Part shown: positions 43,234 to 54,399 of the stretch, piece after piece
Position numbering within the stretch: the first letter of the stretch is position 1
How the letters are laid out: every line of letters begins with the position of its first letter
Assembly (NCBI GenBank): GCA_944380605.1
Contig: CALWIA010000009.1
Coordinates: forward strand, 46,507 to 110,506
From: an uncultured Lachnospiraceae bacterium
GTDB lineage: Bacteria; Bacillota; Clostridia; Lachnospirales; Lachnospiraceae
Direction: 5' to 3'
DNA: 64,000 bases
Translations under genes and position numbers: made by a program
Notes under the pieces: generated by a model
What the model was told of the DNA's origin: nothing
The model's input: the letters and a program-made list of their open reading frames with translations, nothing else
Databases searched by the model: none

Positions 43234-43393
43234 CAGCCAGCGACGCGGCGGTGAACAGGAAAACCAGCGGCAGGAAGGGAAGGGCCAGCTTCCGGGACAG
43301 AAAAAGCGCCAGAAGCCAGCCGGCGGAGAGAATGGCCAGGGCCAGCCAGGGGTAAAACGCAGGGCTCTTTTTATGATACACCGTTCGTTTCAT
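43208..43393 (-). CDS. small two-helix membrane protein (61 aa)
   Basis: A short protein of 61 residues: a basic N-terminus (MKRTVYHKK), helices at about 14-32 and 36-56, and a short tail. AAGGAGG (43405-43411) lies 11 nt upstream of ATG 43393, which supports translation. It overlaps the end of the convergent 354-aa membrane protein by 26 bp. No family is recognised; function unknown. Confidence 0.6.
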   Translation of the reverse strand: MKRTVYHKKSPAFYPWLALAILSAGWLLALFLSRKLALPFLPLVFLFTAASLAVIASMPAR

Positions 43394-43516
43394 ATGGATC
43401 CAAACCTCCTTGTTTCGTTTTATGCCGTTATCATAGCCAAAGGGCAGAGAAACTGCAAGCCGGGAAGGGTAAAGAACGTGTAAAATCCAGGAAAACAGAA
43501 ACCGGGGAATTGGGTA

Positions 43517-43545
43517 TGGACGGCATAAACGGAACTTGTTATAAT
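43517..43545 (+). promoter_or_regulatory. sigma-A promoter of the cell-wall-repeat membrane protein
   Basis: TGGACG, 17 nt, TATAAT. An upstream in-frame start at 43510 lies before the promoter and is excluded. Confidence 0.65.
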
Positions 43546-43641
43546 GAAAGCCGGGCGGCGCTTTGCAGGCGCGCGCCCGGTTTGTCACGCATTCCCACGG
43601 AAGGGATTCAGACATGGAAAATGAAATATGCGGGTGAGAGA

Positions 43642-45864
43642 ATGAAAAAGAACCGATATGATCTTCGGCTGGTATTTCTGCTGGTCCTGGTCTGGTTGGC
43701 GGCGGGAGCGTTCCCGGCGTCTGCGCAGTGGGAAGAAGAGATCAACTGGAAGTACAGCAACGAAGACGGCACATATAAACAGAACGAGTGGTTTACGGAC
43801 AGCAGCGGAAAGACCTATTATCTGGATGAAGACGGGCATATGGTCCGGGGCTGGATGGAGGACCCGGACGGGAACTGGTACTTTTTCGAACGGAATGGGA
43901 TCCTGGTGACCGGTCCGGCGCAGATCGACGGCAGACTGTACTTTTTTGAGACGGACGGAACCTTGTATGAAGGCCCCCGTATGGTGGATGGCCAGGAACT
44001 GCGGTTTACCCGGGAAGGCATCCAGCCGCCGGCGGGTCTGGCGGAGGCGGTTCCGGCCTACGACGGTTCCGGGGAGCACATGCAGGAACAGGGAGAATAC
44101 CAGAAAGACCATCCGGGCAATGCCCTTCCCATGGTCCTGTTTCTGGCAGGCGCCGCGGCGGCGCTGTACGGCAGCCGCAAAAAGGGCAGAATGGAAGCGG
44201 CGTGCCTTCTGGCGGCGGTGCTGCTTTCCAGCGCGCCGCTGTTTACCCGCTACCTCACTTACGGACACGATCTGATCTTTCACTTAAACCGGATCCTGGG
44301 GCTGTCGGCTTCCATGGAATCCGGCATGTTCCCGGTGCGGCTCAACGGCTACAGCTTCAACGGCTACGGCTATGCCGACGCGGTTTTTTATCCCAACCTG
44401 TTTCTGTACATTCCCGCGCTTTTGTATATGGCCGGCGTGCCTTTTACGGCGGCGGTCCACGGATTTCTGCTGATGGTCCACGCCGCGTCGGCGGCTTCCA
44501 TGTATTTCAGCGCCGGAAAGCTGTTCCGTTCCCGGAAAACCGGCTGCGCGGCGGCGGTTTTTTATACCCTGTCGGTATACCGGCTCAGCAACGCCTACAC
44601 CCGGGCGGCCTACGGCGAACTGCTGGCCATGGTGTTTCTGCCGCTGGCGGTTTATGGACTGTACCAGCTGTTTTTCGGAGATGAGAAGCAGTGGCCGGTG
44701 CTGACGGCGGCGTTTACCGGGATTTTCCAGAGCCATCTGATTACCACGGTGCTGGTGGCCGCCGGCTGCGTGCTTTTCGGCATCTGCGCCATCCGCCGGC
44801 TGGGGGAGAGAAAACGGCTTCTGGCGCTGGGAAAGGCGCTTCTGTTTACGCTGCTTTTGAATCTGTGGACCCTGGTGCCGCTGGTGCAGTATCTGACGTC
44901 GGGCATCGATACGTCGGCGCTGCAGTTCCCGGCGGATACTTACAGCGCGTCCTGGACAACCCTGCTGGCGGTTTATCCGCCGGGTTCGGGAGAATCCCCG
45001 TCGATTCTTAGAGACTTGTCCTCGGCTATGCCGCTGGGGCTGGGCCTGGCGCTGCTTTGCGGCGCGTTTCTGATGCTGGCGGAACGGAAACGTACCGGAA
45101 ACGGGGAACCGGCGGGATTTTGGCGGGAGGCGCGGGTGCTGTTCTGGTGCGGGCTGGCGATGCTGGCCGCCGCAAGCTCGCTGTTTCCCTGGGGGGCTGC
45201 GTCCCGGATTCCCCTTCTGGAAACGGCTTCTTCTTATATCCAGTATCCCTGGCGTCTGCTGACTTTTGCCAACTGCTTTTTGTCCATGTCCGGCGCCTGG
45301 GCGCTGAACCGGCTGTTGGCGGGAAAACCGGCGGGATATCTGTACGGAACGGCGCTGGTGCTGGCCATGGTATCTTCCCAGTTTTATCTGGATCAGATCG
45401 GCCGGGAAAAGGCGGAAATCTGGAACGAATACAACGTGACGTCATCCGTGGGAAAATCCGAATACCTGTATGCCGGCACCCAGACCGGTAGCCTGCTGGG
45501 AGAGGCGTACGGCTCCGGATATTCGGTGTCGGATGTGGAAAAACACGGGTTTTCCGTGACGCTGCGGTATGAGGCGGCAGGAGAGGGAGAAGGGTATGTG
45601 GAGGTGCCGCTTCTGTATTATCCGGGATACCGCTGCGAGGACGGCGAAGGCCGGCAGCTGGCGCCGGAGCGGGGGACTTCCAATGTGGTCCGGGTGTATC
45701 CGCAGACCGACGCCGGAACCCTTCACGTGTACTATCAGGAAAGCGGCCTTTGGCGGTGTATGGAAGCCGTTTCTCTGGCTTCCCTTGCGGCGCTGGCCGC
45801 CGGCAGGCGCTTTTGGGGCCGGGCCGGCAGAGAAAATAAAGAAAAAATGAGGAAAAGCGTATGA
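43642..45864 (+). CDS. polytopic membrane protein with N-terminal cell-wall-binding repeats and a PTPS-related/GT-C-like core
   Basis: A 740-residue protein with an unusual order of domains. Residues 1-29 form a signal peptide ending PASAQ. Residues 36-127 hold about four 20-residue repeats of the choline/cell-wall-binding kind (GKTYYLDEDGHMVRGW, GNWYFFERNGILVTG, GRLYFFETDGTLYEG). From 161 on there are about 12 membrane helices; the first exposed loop has YGHDLIFHLNRILGL and SFNGYGYADAVFYPN, as in the PTPS-related membrane family (PF10131). A C-terminal beta domain precedes a last helix. The core resembles GT-C glycosyltransferases. ATG 43642 gives the best signal peptide; ATG 43621 is possible. 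The next gene overlaps its stop. Confidence 0.72.
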   Translation: MKKNRYDLRLVFLLVLVWLAAGAFPASAQWEEEINWKYSNEDGTYKQNEWFTDSSGKTYYLDEDGHMVRGWMEDPDGNWYFFERNGILVTGPAQIDGRLYFFETDGTLYEGPRMVDGQELRFTREGIQPPAGLAEAVPAYDGSGEHMQEQGEYQKDHPGNALPMVLFLAGAAAALYGSRKKGRMEAACLLAAVLLSSAPLFTRYLTYGHDLIFHLNRILGLSASMESGMFPVRLNGYSFNGYGYADAVFYPNLFLYIPALLYMAGVPFTAAVHGFLLMVHAASAASMYFSAGKLFRSRKTGCAAAVFYTLSVYRLSNAYTRAAYGELLAMVFLPLAVYGLYQLFFGDEKQWPVLTAAFTGIFQSHLITTVLVAAGCVLFGICAIRRLGERKRLLALGKALLFTLLLNLWTLVPLVQYLTSGIDTSALQFPADTYSASWTTLLAVYPPGSGESPSILRDLSSAMPLGLGLALLCGAFLMLAERKRTGNGEPAGFWREARVLFWCGLAMLAAASSLFPWGAASRIPLLETASSYIQYPWRLLTFANCFLSMSGAWALNRLLAGKPAGYLYGTALVLAMVSSQFYLDQIGREKAEIWNEYNVTSSVGKSEYLYAGTQTGSLLGEAYGSGYSVSDVEKHGFSVTLRYEAAGEGEGYVEVPLLYYPGYRCEDGEGRQLAPERGTSNVVRVYPQTDAGTLHVYYQESGLWRCMEAVSLASLAALAAGRRFWGRAGRENKEKMRKSV

Positions 45865-47681
45865 AGCAATGGATAAGGGCGGTGCTGGCGCTTCTGGTGA
45901 TGGCGGCGGCCAGCGGAATGGTGCGGATCTGGGGACTGGAGGACGTGCTGTTTTTCAACAAGCGGTTTCTGTCCGCCGCGGTGTTCTTTCTGGCGTTTTG
46001 GGTGCTTCCGAAAGCGGCGGCGGACCGGAGAAGAAACCGGCGGTCGTTTGCGGTCAGCTATGGATTTGCCGCGGCGCTGGCCTTTACGGAACTGCTGGGC
46101 ATGTCCCTGCGGCTGGACTACGCCGCCGGCGGCGTGGCGTTTTCTCTCGGATCCGCTCTGTGGATGGCCGGCAGCGCCCTGCTGTTCGGCCTTTTGCTGG
46201 AACCGCTGATGCGCCGTCTGATGGAGTTTTCCATAGATGGGAAACGGGCGCGCAGGACCCGCCCCCGCGGCAGAATCGGGAACCTGACGGCCCGCCTGAC
46301 GTCCCTTTCGCCGGCGCGGACCTTCCTTCTGGCCTGGGGGGTGCTGTTTATCGGCTATCTGCCGTGCCTGCTGGCGTTTTATCCCGGCCTGTACTGCTAC
46401 GATATGATCTGGCAGTGGGCCCAGTACGCCTCCGGAACCTATTCCACCCACCATCCGCTGGTGCACACGGTGTTTGCCGGATGGCTGATCGAGACGGGAA
46501 AAGCGCTGTTTGGCACCTACAACCGGGGGCTGTTTTTCCATTCTCTGGTGCAGCTGTTTCTCATGTCCGGATGTATGGCCTGGGCGCTGGCATTCCTGGC
46601 AAAGCGGAAGGCCCATCCGGCGGCCATGGTTCTGACGGCGGCGTTTTTCCTGCTGTACCCCTTTTTCCCGGTGCTGGGCATCAGCACCACCAAGGACGTG
46701 ATCTTCGGCTGTCTGTTCCTGGCGGTGTTTGTGTGCATCTGCGATATGATGTGGCAGCGGCGGCTGTACCGGGGCTGGAAGCTGGCGGCGTTTTTCGCAC
46801 TGTCGGTGCTGATGTGCCTGTTCCGGAACAACGCGGTATACGGGCTGGCGGTGATGGCCGGCTGTCTGGTTCTGGCGCTTTTATACCGGCTGGCCCGGAA
46901 GAAAACCTGGAGGGCGCCGGCGCGGGTGCTGGTGCTGACCATCGCGGTGATGGCCGGCAGCCAGTGCATATTCGCGGCGTTGGAAAAAGGGCTGGACGCG
47001 GACAAGGGCAGCATGGCGGAGATGATGAGCCTGCCCATGCAGCAGATGGCCCGTTCCTACGTATACCACCAGGCGGAATTTACGCCGGAGGAAAAGGAAG
47101 CGCTGCTGACTTATTTCGGCGAAGACGGGCTGCTGCGGTACAAATACTGGGTTTCAGACCCGGTCAAGGCGGAGATGGACATGGGGGCCTTTGACGCGGA
47201 TCCGGCGGGATTTTTCCGGCTGTGGGCGCACCTGGGGCAGAAATTTCCTTCCGAGTACCTGAAGGCGCCGCTGTACAACACCTTCGGCCTGTGGTACATG
47301 GGCGGGGATTCCAGCTGCTATGTGGAATACGCCATGTCGCCGCCGTTTGACGAAGCGCACGCGGTGGAGACCCGGAGTCTGCTGCCCTGGCTGAAAGACT
47401 ATCATTCCTGGTTTACGGATCTGAATATTCAGGAATACCTGCCGGGAATCTCCCTGTTTTTCTATACGTCCTTTTACTGCTGGTGCACGGCGCTGTGCGC
47501 CGGGGTGCTGCTGCAGAAGCGCCGGTACGAGATGCTGCTTCTGCCGCTGTTTTTGGCGGCCTACGGCTTTACGCTGGTGTTCGGCCCCTGCATCATTCCC
47601 CGCTACTGCCTGGGGATCATCCTCTGCGTGCCGGTGCTGGCGGATATGGCCTTTGAGGCGTCGGACCGGTCTGCGGAATAA
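45861..47681 (+). CDS. large polytopic membrane protein, DUF6020-like
   Basis: A 606-residue protein with about 12-14 helices. The loop FYPGLYCYDMIWQWAQYASG followed by THHPLVHT has the spacing of the catalytic-type first loop in GT-C enzymes, and ISTTKDVIF lies in a later loop. It resembles DUF6020 proteins, whose role is unknown; a lipid-linked sugar transferase is a guess. It starts inside the stop of the wall-repeat protein (ATGA overlap), so the two are made together. A terminator ends the unit. Confidence 0.72.
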   Translation: MKQWIRAVLALLVMAAASGMVRIWGLEDVLFFNKRFLSAAVFFLAFWVLPKAAADRRRNRRSFAVSYGFAAALAFTELLGMSLRLDYAAGGVAFSLGSALWMAGSALLFGLLLEPLMRRLMEFSIDGKRARRTRPRGRIGNLTARLTSLSPARTFLLAWGVLFIGYLPCLLAFYPGLYCYDMIWQWAQYASGTYSTHHPLVHTVFAGWLIETGKALFGTYNRGLFFHSLVQLFLMSGCMAWALAFLAKRKAHPAAMVLTAAFFLLYPFFPVLGISTTKDVIFGCLFLAVFVCICDMMWQRRLYRGWKLAAFFALSVLMCLFRNNAVYGLAVMAGCLVLALLYRLARKKTWRAPARVLVLTIAVMAGSQCIFAALEKGLDADKGSMAEMMSLPMQQMARSYVYHQAEFTPEEKEALLTYFGEDGLLRYKYWVSDPVKAEMDMGAFDADPAGFFRLWAHLGQKFPSEYLKAPLYNTFGLWYMGGDSSCYVEYAMSPPFDEAHAVETRSLLPWLKDYHSWFTDLNIQEYLPGISLFFYTSFYCWCTALCAGVLLQKRRYEMLLLPLFLAAYGFTLVFGPCIIPRYCLGIILCVPVLADMAFEASDRSAE

Positions 47682-47691
47682 AAGAAAAAAG

Positions 47692-47720
47692 CCTCAGGGA
47701 AGCAGTTCCCTGAGGTTTTT
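47692..47720. terminator. bidirectional terminator between the DUF6020-like gene and GT2
   Basis: CCTCAGGGAA, GCAG loop, TTCCCTGAGG (perfect 10-bp stem), five T on the plus strand and AAAAAAG before it. The stem includes the last codons of the convergent GT2 gene. Confidence 0.9.
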
Positions 47721-48632
47721 CTGTGCCTGAATCAGGCGGTATTCAAAATCCTGGCGGTTCCGGGTGATCAGCGTCTGGAGAATCATGCCGGCAAACAGCG
47801 ACAGCAGCGCGGCCATGACGCAGAAGCCGCAGACGATCAGCGTGGGGAAGCGCAGCACCAGTCCCGTTTCCAGGTACTCCAACAGCACCGGGAAGAAAAA
47901 TACGGCGGACAAAAGGGTCAGGACGGCGGCGGCGGCTCCGAAAAACCGCATGGGCCGGTAGTCCTTGTACAGCCGCAGAATGGTGCGCAGCACCCGGGCG
48001 CCGTCGGTGAAGGTGTTGAGTTTGGACGTGCTGCCTTCCGGCCGGTCCCGGTATTCGATCACCACGTTTTTGATGGCCATGTTTTTGTCCACGGCGTGGA
48101 TGCTCATCTCGGTTTCGATCTCAAATCCCCTGGACAGCACCGGAAAAGTCTTGACAAACAGATAGCTGAAGGCGCGGCAGCCGGTCATGATGTCCTGAAT
48201 GTCACTGCCGAACAGGTGGTTGATGCAGCCGCGGACGATGGTGTTGCCGAAATTGTGGAAGGGACGCTTGTTTTCCGAAAAATACGTGGAAGAGAGGCGG
48301 TCGCCCACCACCATGTCCGCCTGTCCGGAAAGCACCAGGTCCGCCATGGCCCGTCCCGCCTGGGCCGGGTAGGTATCGTCGCCGTCGATCATGATGTAGC
48401 ACCGGGCGTCGATTTCCCGGAACATGCGGCGGACCACGCTGCCCTTGCCCTGCTGGTACTCGTAGCGCACCACGGCGCCGGCCTTTCGGGCCAGTTCATC
48501 GGTGGAATCGGTAGAATTGTTGTCATAGACGTAGATCACCGCCTCCGGAAGCGCCTGCTTCCAGTCGGCGACGACTTTTTCAATGGTTCGGCTCTCGTTG
48601 TAGCAGGGGATGAGCACAGCTATGGTATCCAT
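47694..48632 (-). CDS. membrane-anchored GT2 glycosyltransferase (dolichyl/undecaprenyl-phosphate sugar synthase-like)
   Basis: A 312-residue protein. The GT-A domain (1-225) has AVLIPCYNE at the N-terminus, VYDNNSTDST and the metal motif MIDGDDTYP. Two C-terminal helices (about 235-290) anchor it. This is the arrangement of polyprenyl-phosphate sugar synthases, which load a sugar on a lipid carrier for use by GT-C enzymes outside the membrane. Two GT-C-like proteins are encoded next door on the other strand. AAGGAG is 9 nt before ATG 48632. It follows ssrA and its terminator. Confidence 0.88.
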   Translation of the reverse strand: MDTIAVLIPCYNESRTIEKVVADWKQALPEAVIYVYDNNSTDSTDELARKAGAVVRYEYQQGKGSVVRRMFREIDARCYIMIDGDDTYPAQAGRAMADLVLSGQADMVVGDRLSSTYFSENKRPFHNFGNTIVRGCINHLFGSDIQDIMTGCRAFSYLFVKTFPVLSRGFEIETEMSIHAVDKNMAIKNVVIEYRDRPEGSTSKLNTFTDGARVLRTILRLYKDYRPMRFFGAAAAVLTLLSAVFFFPVLLEYLETGLVLRFPTLIVCGFCVMAALLSLFAGMILQTLITRNRQDFEYRLIQAQKNLRELLP

Positions 48633-48653
48633 GGGTATGTCTCCTTTGCACAG

Positions 48654-48680
48654 AAAAACAGCCTTCCCCGCGGAAGGCTG
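48654..48680 (-). terminator. terminator of ssrA
   Basis: CAGCCTTCC pairs with GGAAGGCTG around a 4-nt loop; on the minus strand five T follow. Confidence 0.85.
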
Positions 48681-48684
48681 CCGA

Positions 48685-49021
48685 TGGAGCTGACGGGATT
48701 TGAACCCGTGTCCAAAAATCAATTCCCTGTTCTTCTACTATCATAGTCGGTCCTTTGACATTCCCTCCGCCGCCCGGGGACAGACACCCTGACGGCTTCA
48801 GTAGCTTCATCATACGCCCGCGCGGGCAAAGCTTAGCGCGCGTCGTTTCTCACATAGTCGACGCCAGGATCCTGACGTGTGAGTGCGTCAGGGCTGACGG
48901 CCGCAATTAAGCAGCGATTGCTAAATTATCTTCAGCGTTTATATTTAGGTTTGCCATTTAACGCATCGCATGCGGATAGCTTCACCAGCTGCATGATCCC
49001 TGTCGAAACCAGTACAGCCCC
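48685..49021 (-). ncRNA. ssrA: tmRNA
   Basis: A 337-nt transfer-messenger RNA. The 5' end is GGGGCTGTACTGGTTTCGAC and the 3' end has the T-arm GGTTCAAATCCC followed by CAGCTCCA; GGGGCUG pairs with CAGCUCC as the acceptor stem. CCA is not encoded. The tag frame starts at GCA and reads ANLNINAEDNLAIAA then TAA, with the non-polar AA end used as protease signal. The partner smpB and the nuclease rnr are 11 kb upstream on the other strand. Confidence 0.96.
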
Positions 49022-49049
49022 TTACCGGGTATGAATCATATTTATCCTA

Positions 49050-51570
<2,521 letters not shown>

Positions 51571-51607
51571 TGAACCGGCCATAGAAAGGCATATTCAGGA
51601 AAGAGAG

Positions 51608-51657
51608 GCCCCCGTTCCGGCAGGCGCAGGCAAAAGCGCCGCCGGGAAGGGGGCTTT
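51608..51657 (+). terminator. imperfect GC-rich hairpin after abfA
   Basis: GCCCCC (51608-51613) pairs with GGGGGC (51649-51654), with interrupted inner pairing and only three T behind it. A weak terminator at best. Confidence 0.4.
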
Positions 51658-51692
51658 CCTGCGGCGGAAAGCCGCTCCGCTGAGGATTTTAG

Positions 51693-51721
51693 TTGCCGGT
51701 CCGGAAAAATTGTACTATGAT
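51693..51721 (+). promoter_or_regulatory. sigma-A promoter of the MATE transporter
   Basis: TTGCCG, 17 nt, TATGAT. In-frame starts at 51693 and 51717 lie inside it and are excluded. Confidence 0.75.
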
Positions 51722-51758
51722 AGTACCAAAATTACGAAAAACAGGGGAGATGGGGCAC

Positions 51759-53171
51759 TTGAACCAACAAGGCAGAACACAGAACGATTTTTCCAAGGGA
51801 AGCGTCATCAAAAACGTACTGAGCCTGGCGCTGCCCATGACCATGGCCCAGCTGATCAACGTACTGTACAACATTGTGGACCGGATATACATCGGACGGA
51901 TTCCGGAAAACGCCACCCTGGCCCTGACGGGACTGGGCATCTGCCTGCCGGTGCTGTCCATTGTCACCGCCTTCGCCAATCTGTTCGGCACCGGCGGCGC
52001 GCCGCTCTGTTCCATAGAGCGGGGACGGGGCAACACGGAGGAAGCGGAGGCCATTATGGGCAATTCCTTTGTGCTGATGATGATCACCGGCGTGGTGCTG
52101 ACGGTGCTGGGCCTTGTGTTCAAGCGGCCGCTGCTGTACCTGTTCGGCGCCAGCGACAGCACCTATCTCTTCGCGGAGCAGTATGTGACCATCTATCTGC
52201 TGGGCAATGTGTTCGTTATGATGGGGCTGGGCATGAACAGCTTTATCAACGCCCAGGGGTTTGGAAAGACCGGAATGCTGACGGTGCTTCTGGGGGCGGT
52301 GACCAACATCGTGTTGGACCCCATCTTTATTTTTGTATTCGGCATGGGCGTCCAGGGGGCGGCCCTAGCCACCATCCTGTCCCAGTTTCTGTCGGCGGCC
52401 TGGATCCTGCGGTTTCTGACGGGGCCCAAAACCATTCTGAAGCTGAAGCGTTCCTGCTTCCGGCTTTCCGCGGAGCGGGTCAAAAAGATCACGGCCCTGG
52501 GGTTGTCCGGCTTTACCATGTCCCTGACCAACAGCACGGTGCAGATCATGTGCAACGCCACGCTGCAGCATTACGGCGGAGACCTGTATGTAGGCGTTAT
52601 GACCATTGTCAATTCGGTGCGGGAAGTGATTTCCATGCCGGTGACCGGCGTCACCCACGGGGCGCAGCCCATTATGGGCTACAACTACGGGGCGAAGGAG
52701 TATAAACGGGTCTGGCAGGCCCTTACCTTTATGTCCGCGGTGAGTATTGTTTATACCACGGTGATGTGGCTGTTTGTCCACAGCTTTCCGGAGTGGTTCA
52801 TCCGCATCTTTAACCAGGATCCGGAGATTCTGGCCGTCGGCGTGCCGGCGATGCAGGTGTACTATTTCGGCTTCTGCTTCATGTCCCTGCAGTTTGCCGG
52901 GCAGTCGGTGTTTGTGGCCCTGGGCCGTTCCCGCAGCGCGGTGTTTTTCTCCATTTTCCGCAAGGTGATCATCGTCATGCCGCTGACGGCGATTCTGCCG
53001 GCGCTGTTCGGGCTGGGCACCACCGGCGTCTTTATGGCGGAGCCTATCTCCAATTTTATCGGCGGAGCCGCCTGCTACGGAGCCATGCTGTTTACCGTGG
53101 GACTGCGGATGAAAAAAGGCCTTCCTATCGAAGAAAAGGTCCCCAGAGCGCGGCGGAACATCCGGGGCTGA
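51759..53171 (+). CDS. MATE family efflux transporter
   Basis: A 470-residue, 12-helix exporter of the multidrug and toxic compound extrusion family, clostridial branch. The N-terminal ALPMTMAQLINVLYNIVDRIYIG and the later GAQPIMGYNYGAK are family marks. Such proteins export cationic drugs or metabolites with Na+ or H+. I favour TTG 51759: AGGGGAG (51743-51749) is 9 nt upstream and the protein then begins MNQQGR; ATG 51750 follows the same site with no spacer. Single-gene unit. Confidence 0.9.
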   Translation: MNQQGRTQNDFSKGSVIKNVLSLALPMTMAQLINVLYNIVDRIYIGRIPENATLALTGLGICLPVLSIVTAFANLFGTGGAPLCSIERGRGNTEEAEAIMGNSFVLMMITGVVLTVLGLVFKRPLLYLFGASDSTYLFAEQYVTIYLLGNVFVMMGLGMNSFINAQGFGKTGMLTVLLGAVTNIVLDPIFIFVFGMGVQGAALATILSQFLSAAWILRFLTGPKTILKLKRSCFRLSAERVKKITALGLSGFTMSLTNSTVQIMCNATLQHYGGDLYVGVMTIVNSVREVISMPVTGVTHGAQPIMGYNYGAKEYKRVWQALTFMSAVSIVYTTVMWLFVHSFPEWFIRIFNQDPEILAVGVPAMQVYYFGFCFMSLQFAGQSVFVALGRSRSAVFFSIFRKVIIVMPLTAILPALFGLGTTGVFMAEPISNFIGGAACYGAMLFTVGLRMKKGLPIEEKVPRARRNIRG

Positions 53172-53209
53172 TTATGGCAGATATGACTTTTTGATATGGG
53201 AAAAGGGAG

Positions 53210-53238
53210 TTGACAGATGGCCCTTTTTGGAAGATAAT
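53210..53238 (+). promoter_or_regulatory. sigma-A promoter of ilvE
   Basis: Consensus TTGACA, 17 nt, GATAAT, 35 bp upstream of ATG 53273. Confidence 0.8.
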
Positions 53239-53272
53239 GTAAGACAAATTGCTGGGAAAGGAAGCGCAGGTT

Positions 53273-54343
53273 ATGGAAGCTATCAGAATGGAAAGAACCG
53301 CATGCCCCAAGGAGAAGCCGGGAAAGGACAATCCGCTGGTATTCGGTACGATTTTTACAGATCATATGTTTGAGATGGACTATGACGAGGGAAAGGGATG
53401 GCACGATCCCCGGGTGGTTCCCTATCACAATCTGGAACTGGAGCCTTCCTGCATGGTATTTCACTACGGTCAGGAGATGTTTGAAGGCCTGAAGGCGTAC
53501 AAGTCCGCCGACGGCAGAACCCTTCTGTTCCGCCCGGACAAGAACATCGAGCGGGCCAACCGCAGCAACCGCAGGCTGTGCATTCCGGAGATTCCGGAAG
53601 ACATTTTTATGGAAGCCTTAAAGGCCGTAGTCAAGGCGGACGAGGACTGGATCCCCACCAAACCGGGCACGTCGCTGTACATCCGTCCCTTTGTGATCGC
53701 CACGGATCCCTTCCTGGGCGTGCGGCCGTCTCATACTTATAAGTTTATGATTATCCTTTCGCCGGTGGGCGCTTATTATGAAAGCGGCCTGGATCCGGTG
53801 AAGATCTGGATTGAAGATGAATACGTCCGCGCCGTCAAAGGCGGCATCGGCGAAGCCAAGACCGGCGGCAACTACGTGGCGTCCCTAGCCTCCCAGGTAA
53901 AGGCCCATGAAGAGGGCTATTCCCAGGTGCTGTGGCTGGACGGCGTGCACAGAAAGTACATCGAAGAAGTGGGCGCTATGAACATTTTCTTCAAGATCAA
54001 CGGCACGGTGGTGACGCCGAAGCTCAACGGCAGCATTCTGCCGGGCGTGACCCGGGATTCGGTGCTGGCGCTGTGCAGAGAGTGGGGCATTCCCACCGAA
54101 GAGCGGCAGATCTCCGTAGACGAGGTGGTGGCCGCGGCGGAAAGCGGAGCTATGGAAGAGTGCTTCGGCACCGGTACGGCGGCGGTGATTTCTCCCGTAG
54201 GCGAGCTGCGGTATGAGGAAGAAAAGATGCCCATCGGCGGCGGAAAGATCGGCGAACTGACCCAGAAGCTGTACGATACCATTACCGGCATTCAGCTGGG
54301 CGAAATCGAAGGACCTGCCGGCTGGAGCGTAGAGGTAAAGTAA
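53273..54343 (+). CDS. ilvE: branched-chain amino acid aminotransferase
   Basis: A 356-residue fold-type IV PLP transaminase. The PLP lysine is in EAKTGGNYVAS, with FHYGQEMFEGLKAY near the N-terminus, YIRPFVIATD, EVGAMNIFF and GTGTAAVISPV. It interconverts Leu, Ile, Val and their 2-oxo acids. AAAGGA lies about 10 nt before ATG 53273; the frame extends to 53249 without a better site. Transcribed alone from its promoter. Confidence 0.96.
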   Translation: MEAIRMERTACPKEKPGKDNPLVFGTIFTDHMFEMDYDEGKGWHDPRVVPYHNLELEPSCMVFHYGQEMFEGLKAYKSADGRTLLFRPDKNIERANRSNRRLCIPEIPEDIFMEALKAVVKADEDWIPTKPGTSLYIRPFVIATDPFLGVRPSHTYKFMIILSPVGAYYESGLDPVKIWIEDEYVRAVKGGIGEAKTGGNYVASLASQVKAHEEGYSQVLWLDGVHRKYIEEVGAMNIFFKINGTVVTPKLNGSILPGVTRDSVLALCREWGIPTEERQISVDEVVAAAESGAMEECFGTGTAAVISPVGELRYEEEKMPIGGGKIGELTQKLYDTITGIQLGEIEGPAGWSVEVK

Positions 54344-54365
54344 GGAGCCGGGCGAGGAAAAAGCC

Positions 54366-54393
54366 TTGACAAATGAAAGGCCGATGCTATAAT
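54366..54393 (+). promoter_or_regulatory. sigma-A promoter of the thrS T-box transcript
   Basis: Consensus TTGACA, 16 nt, TATAAT, 23 bp after the ilvE stop. Confidence 0.88.
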
Positions 54394-54399
54394 CAAGTT

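Noticed and set aside
48580..48813. Open frames inside the tmRNA gene
   Set aside because: The region folds as tmRNA with tRNA-like ends; the frames lack ribosome sites.
51693..51758. Earlier starts of the MATE gene (51693, 51717, 51750)
   Set aside because: The first two lie inside the promoter; ATG 51750 directly follows the AGGGGAG site with no spacer.
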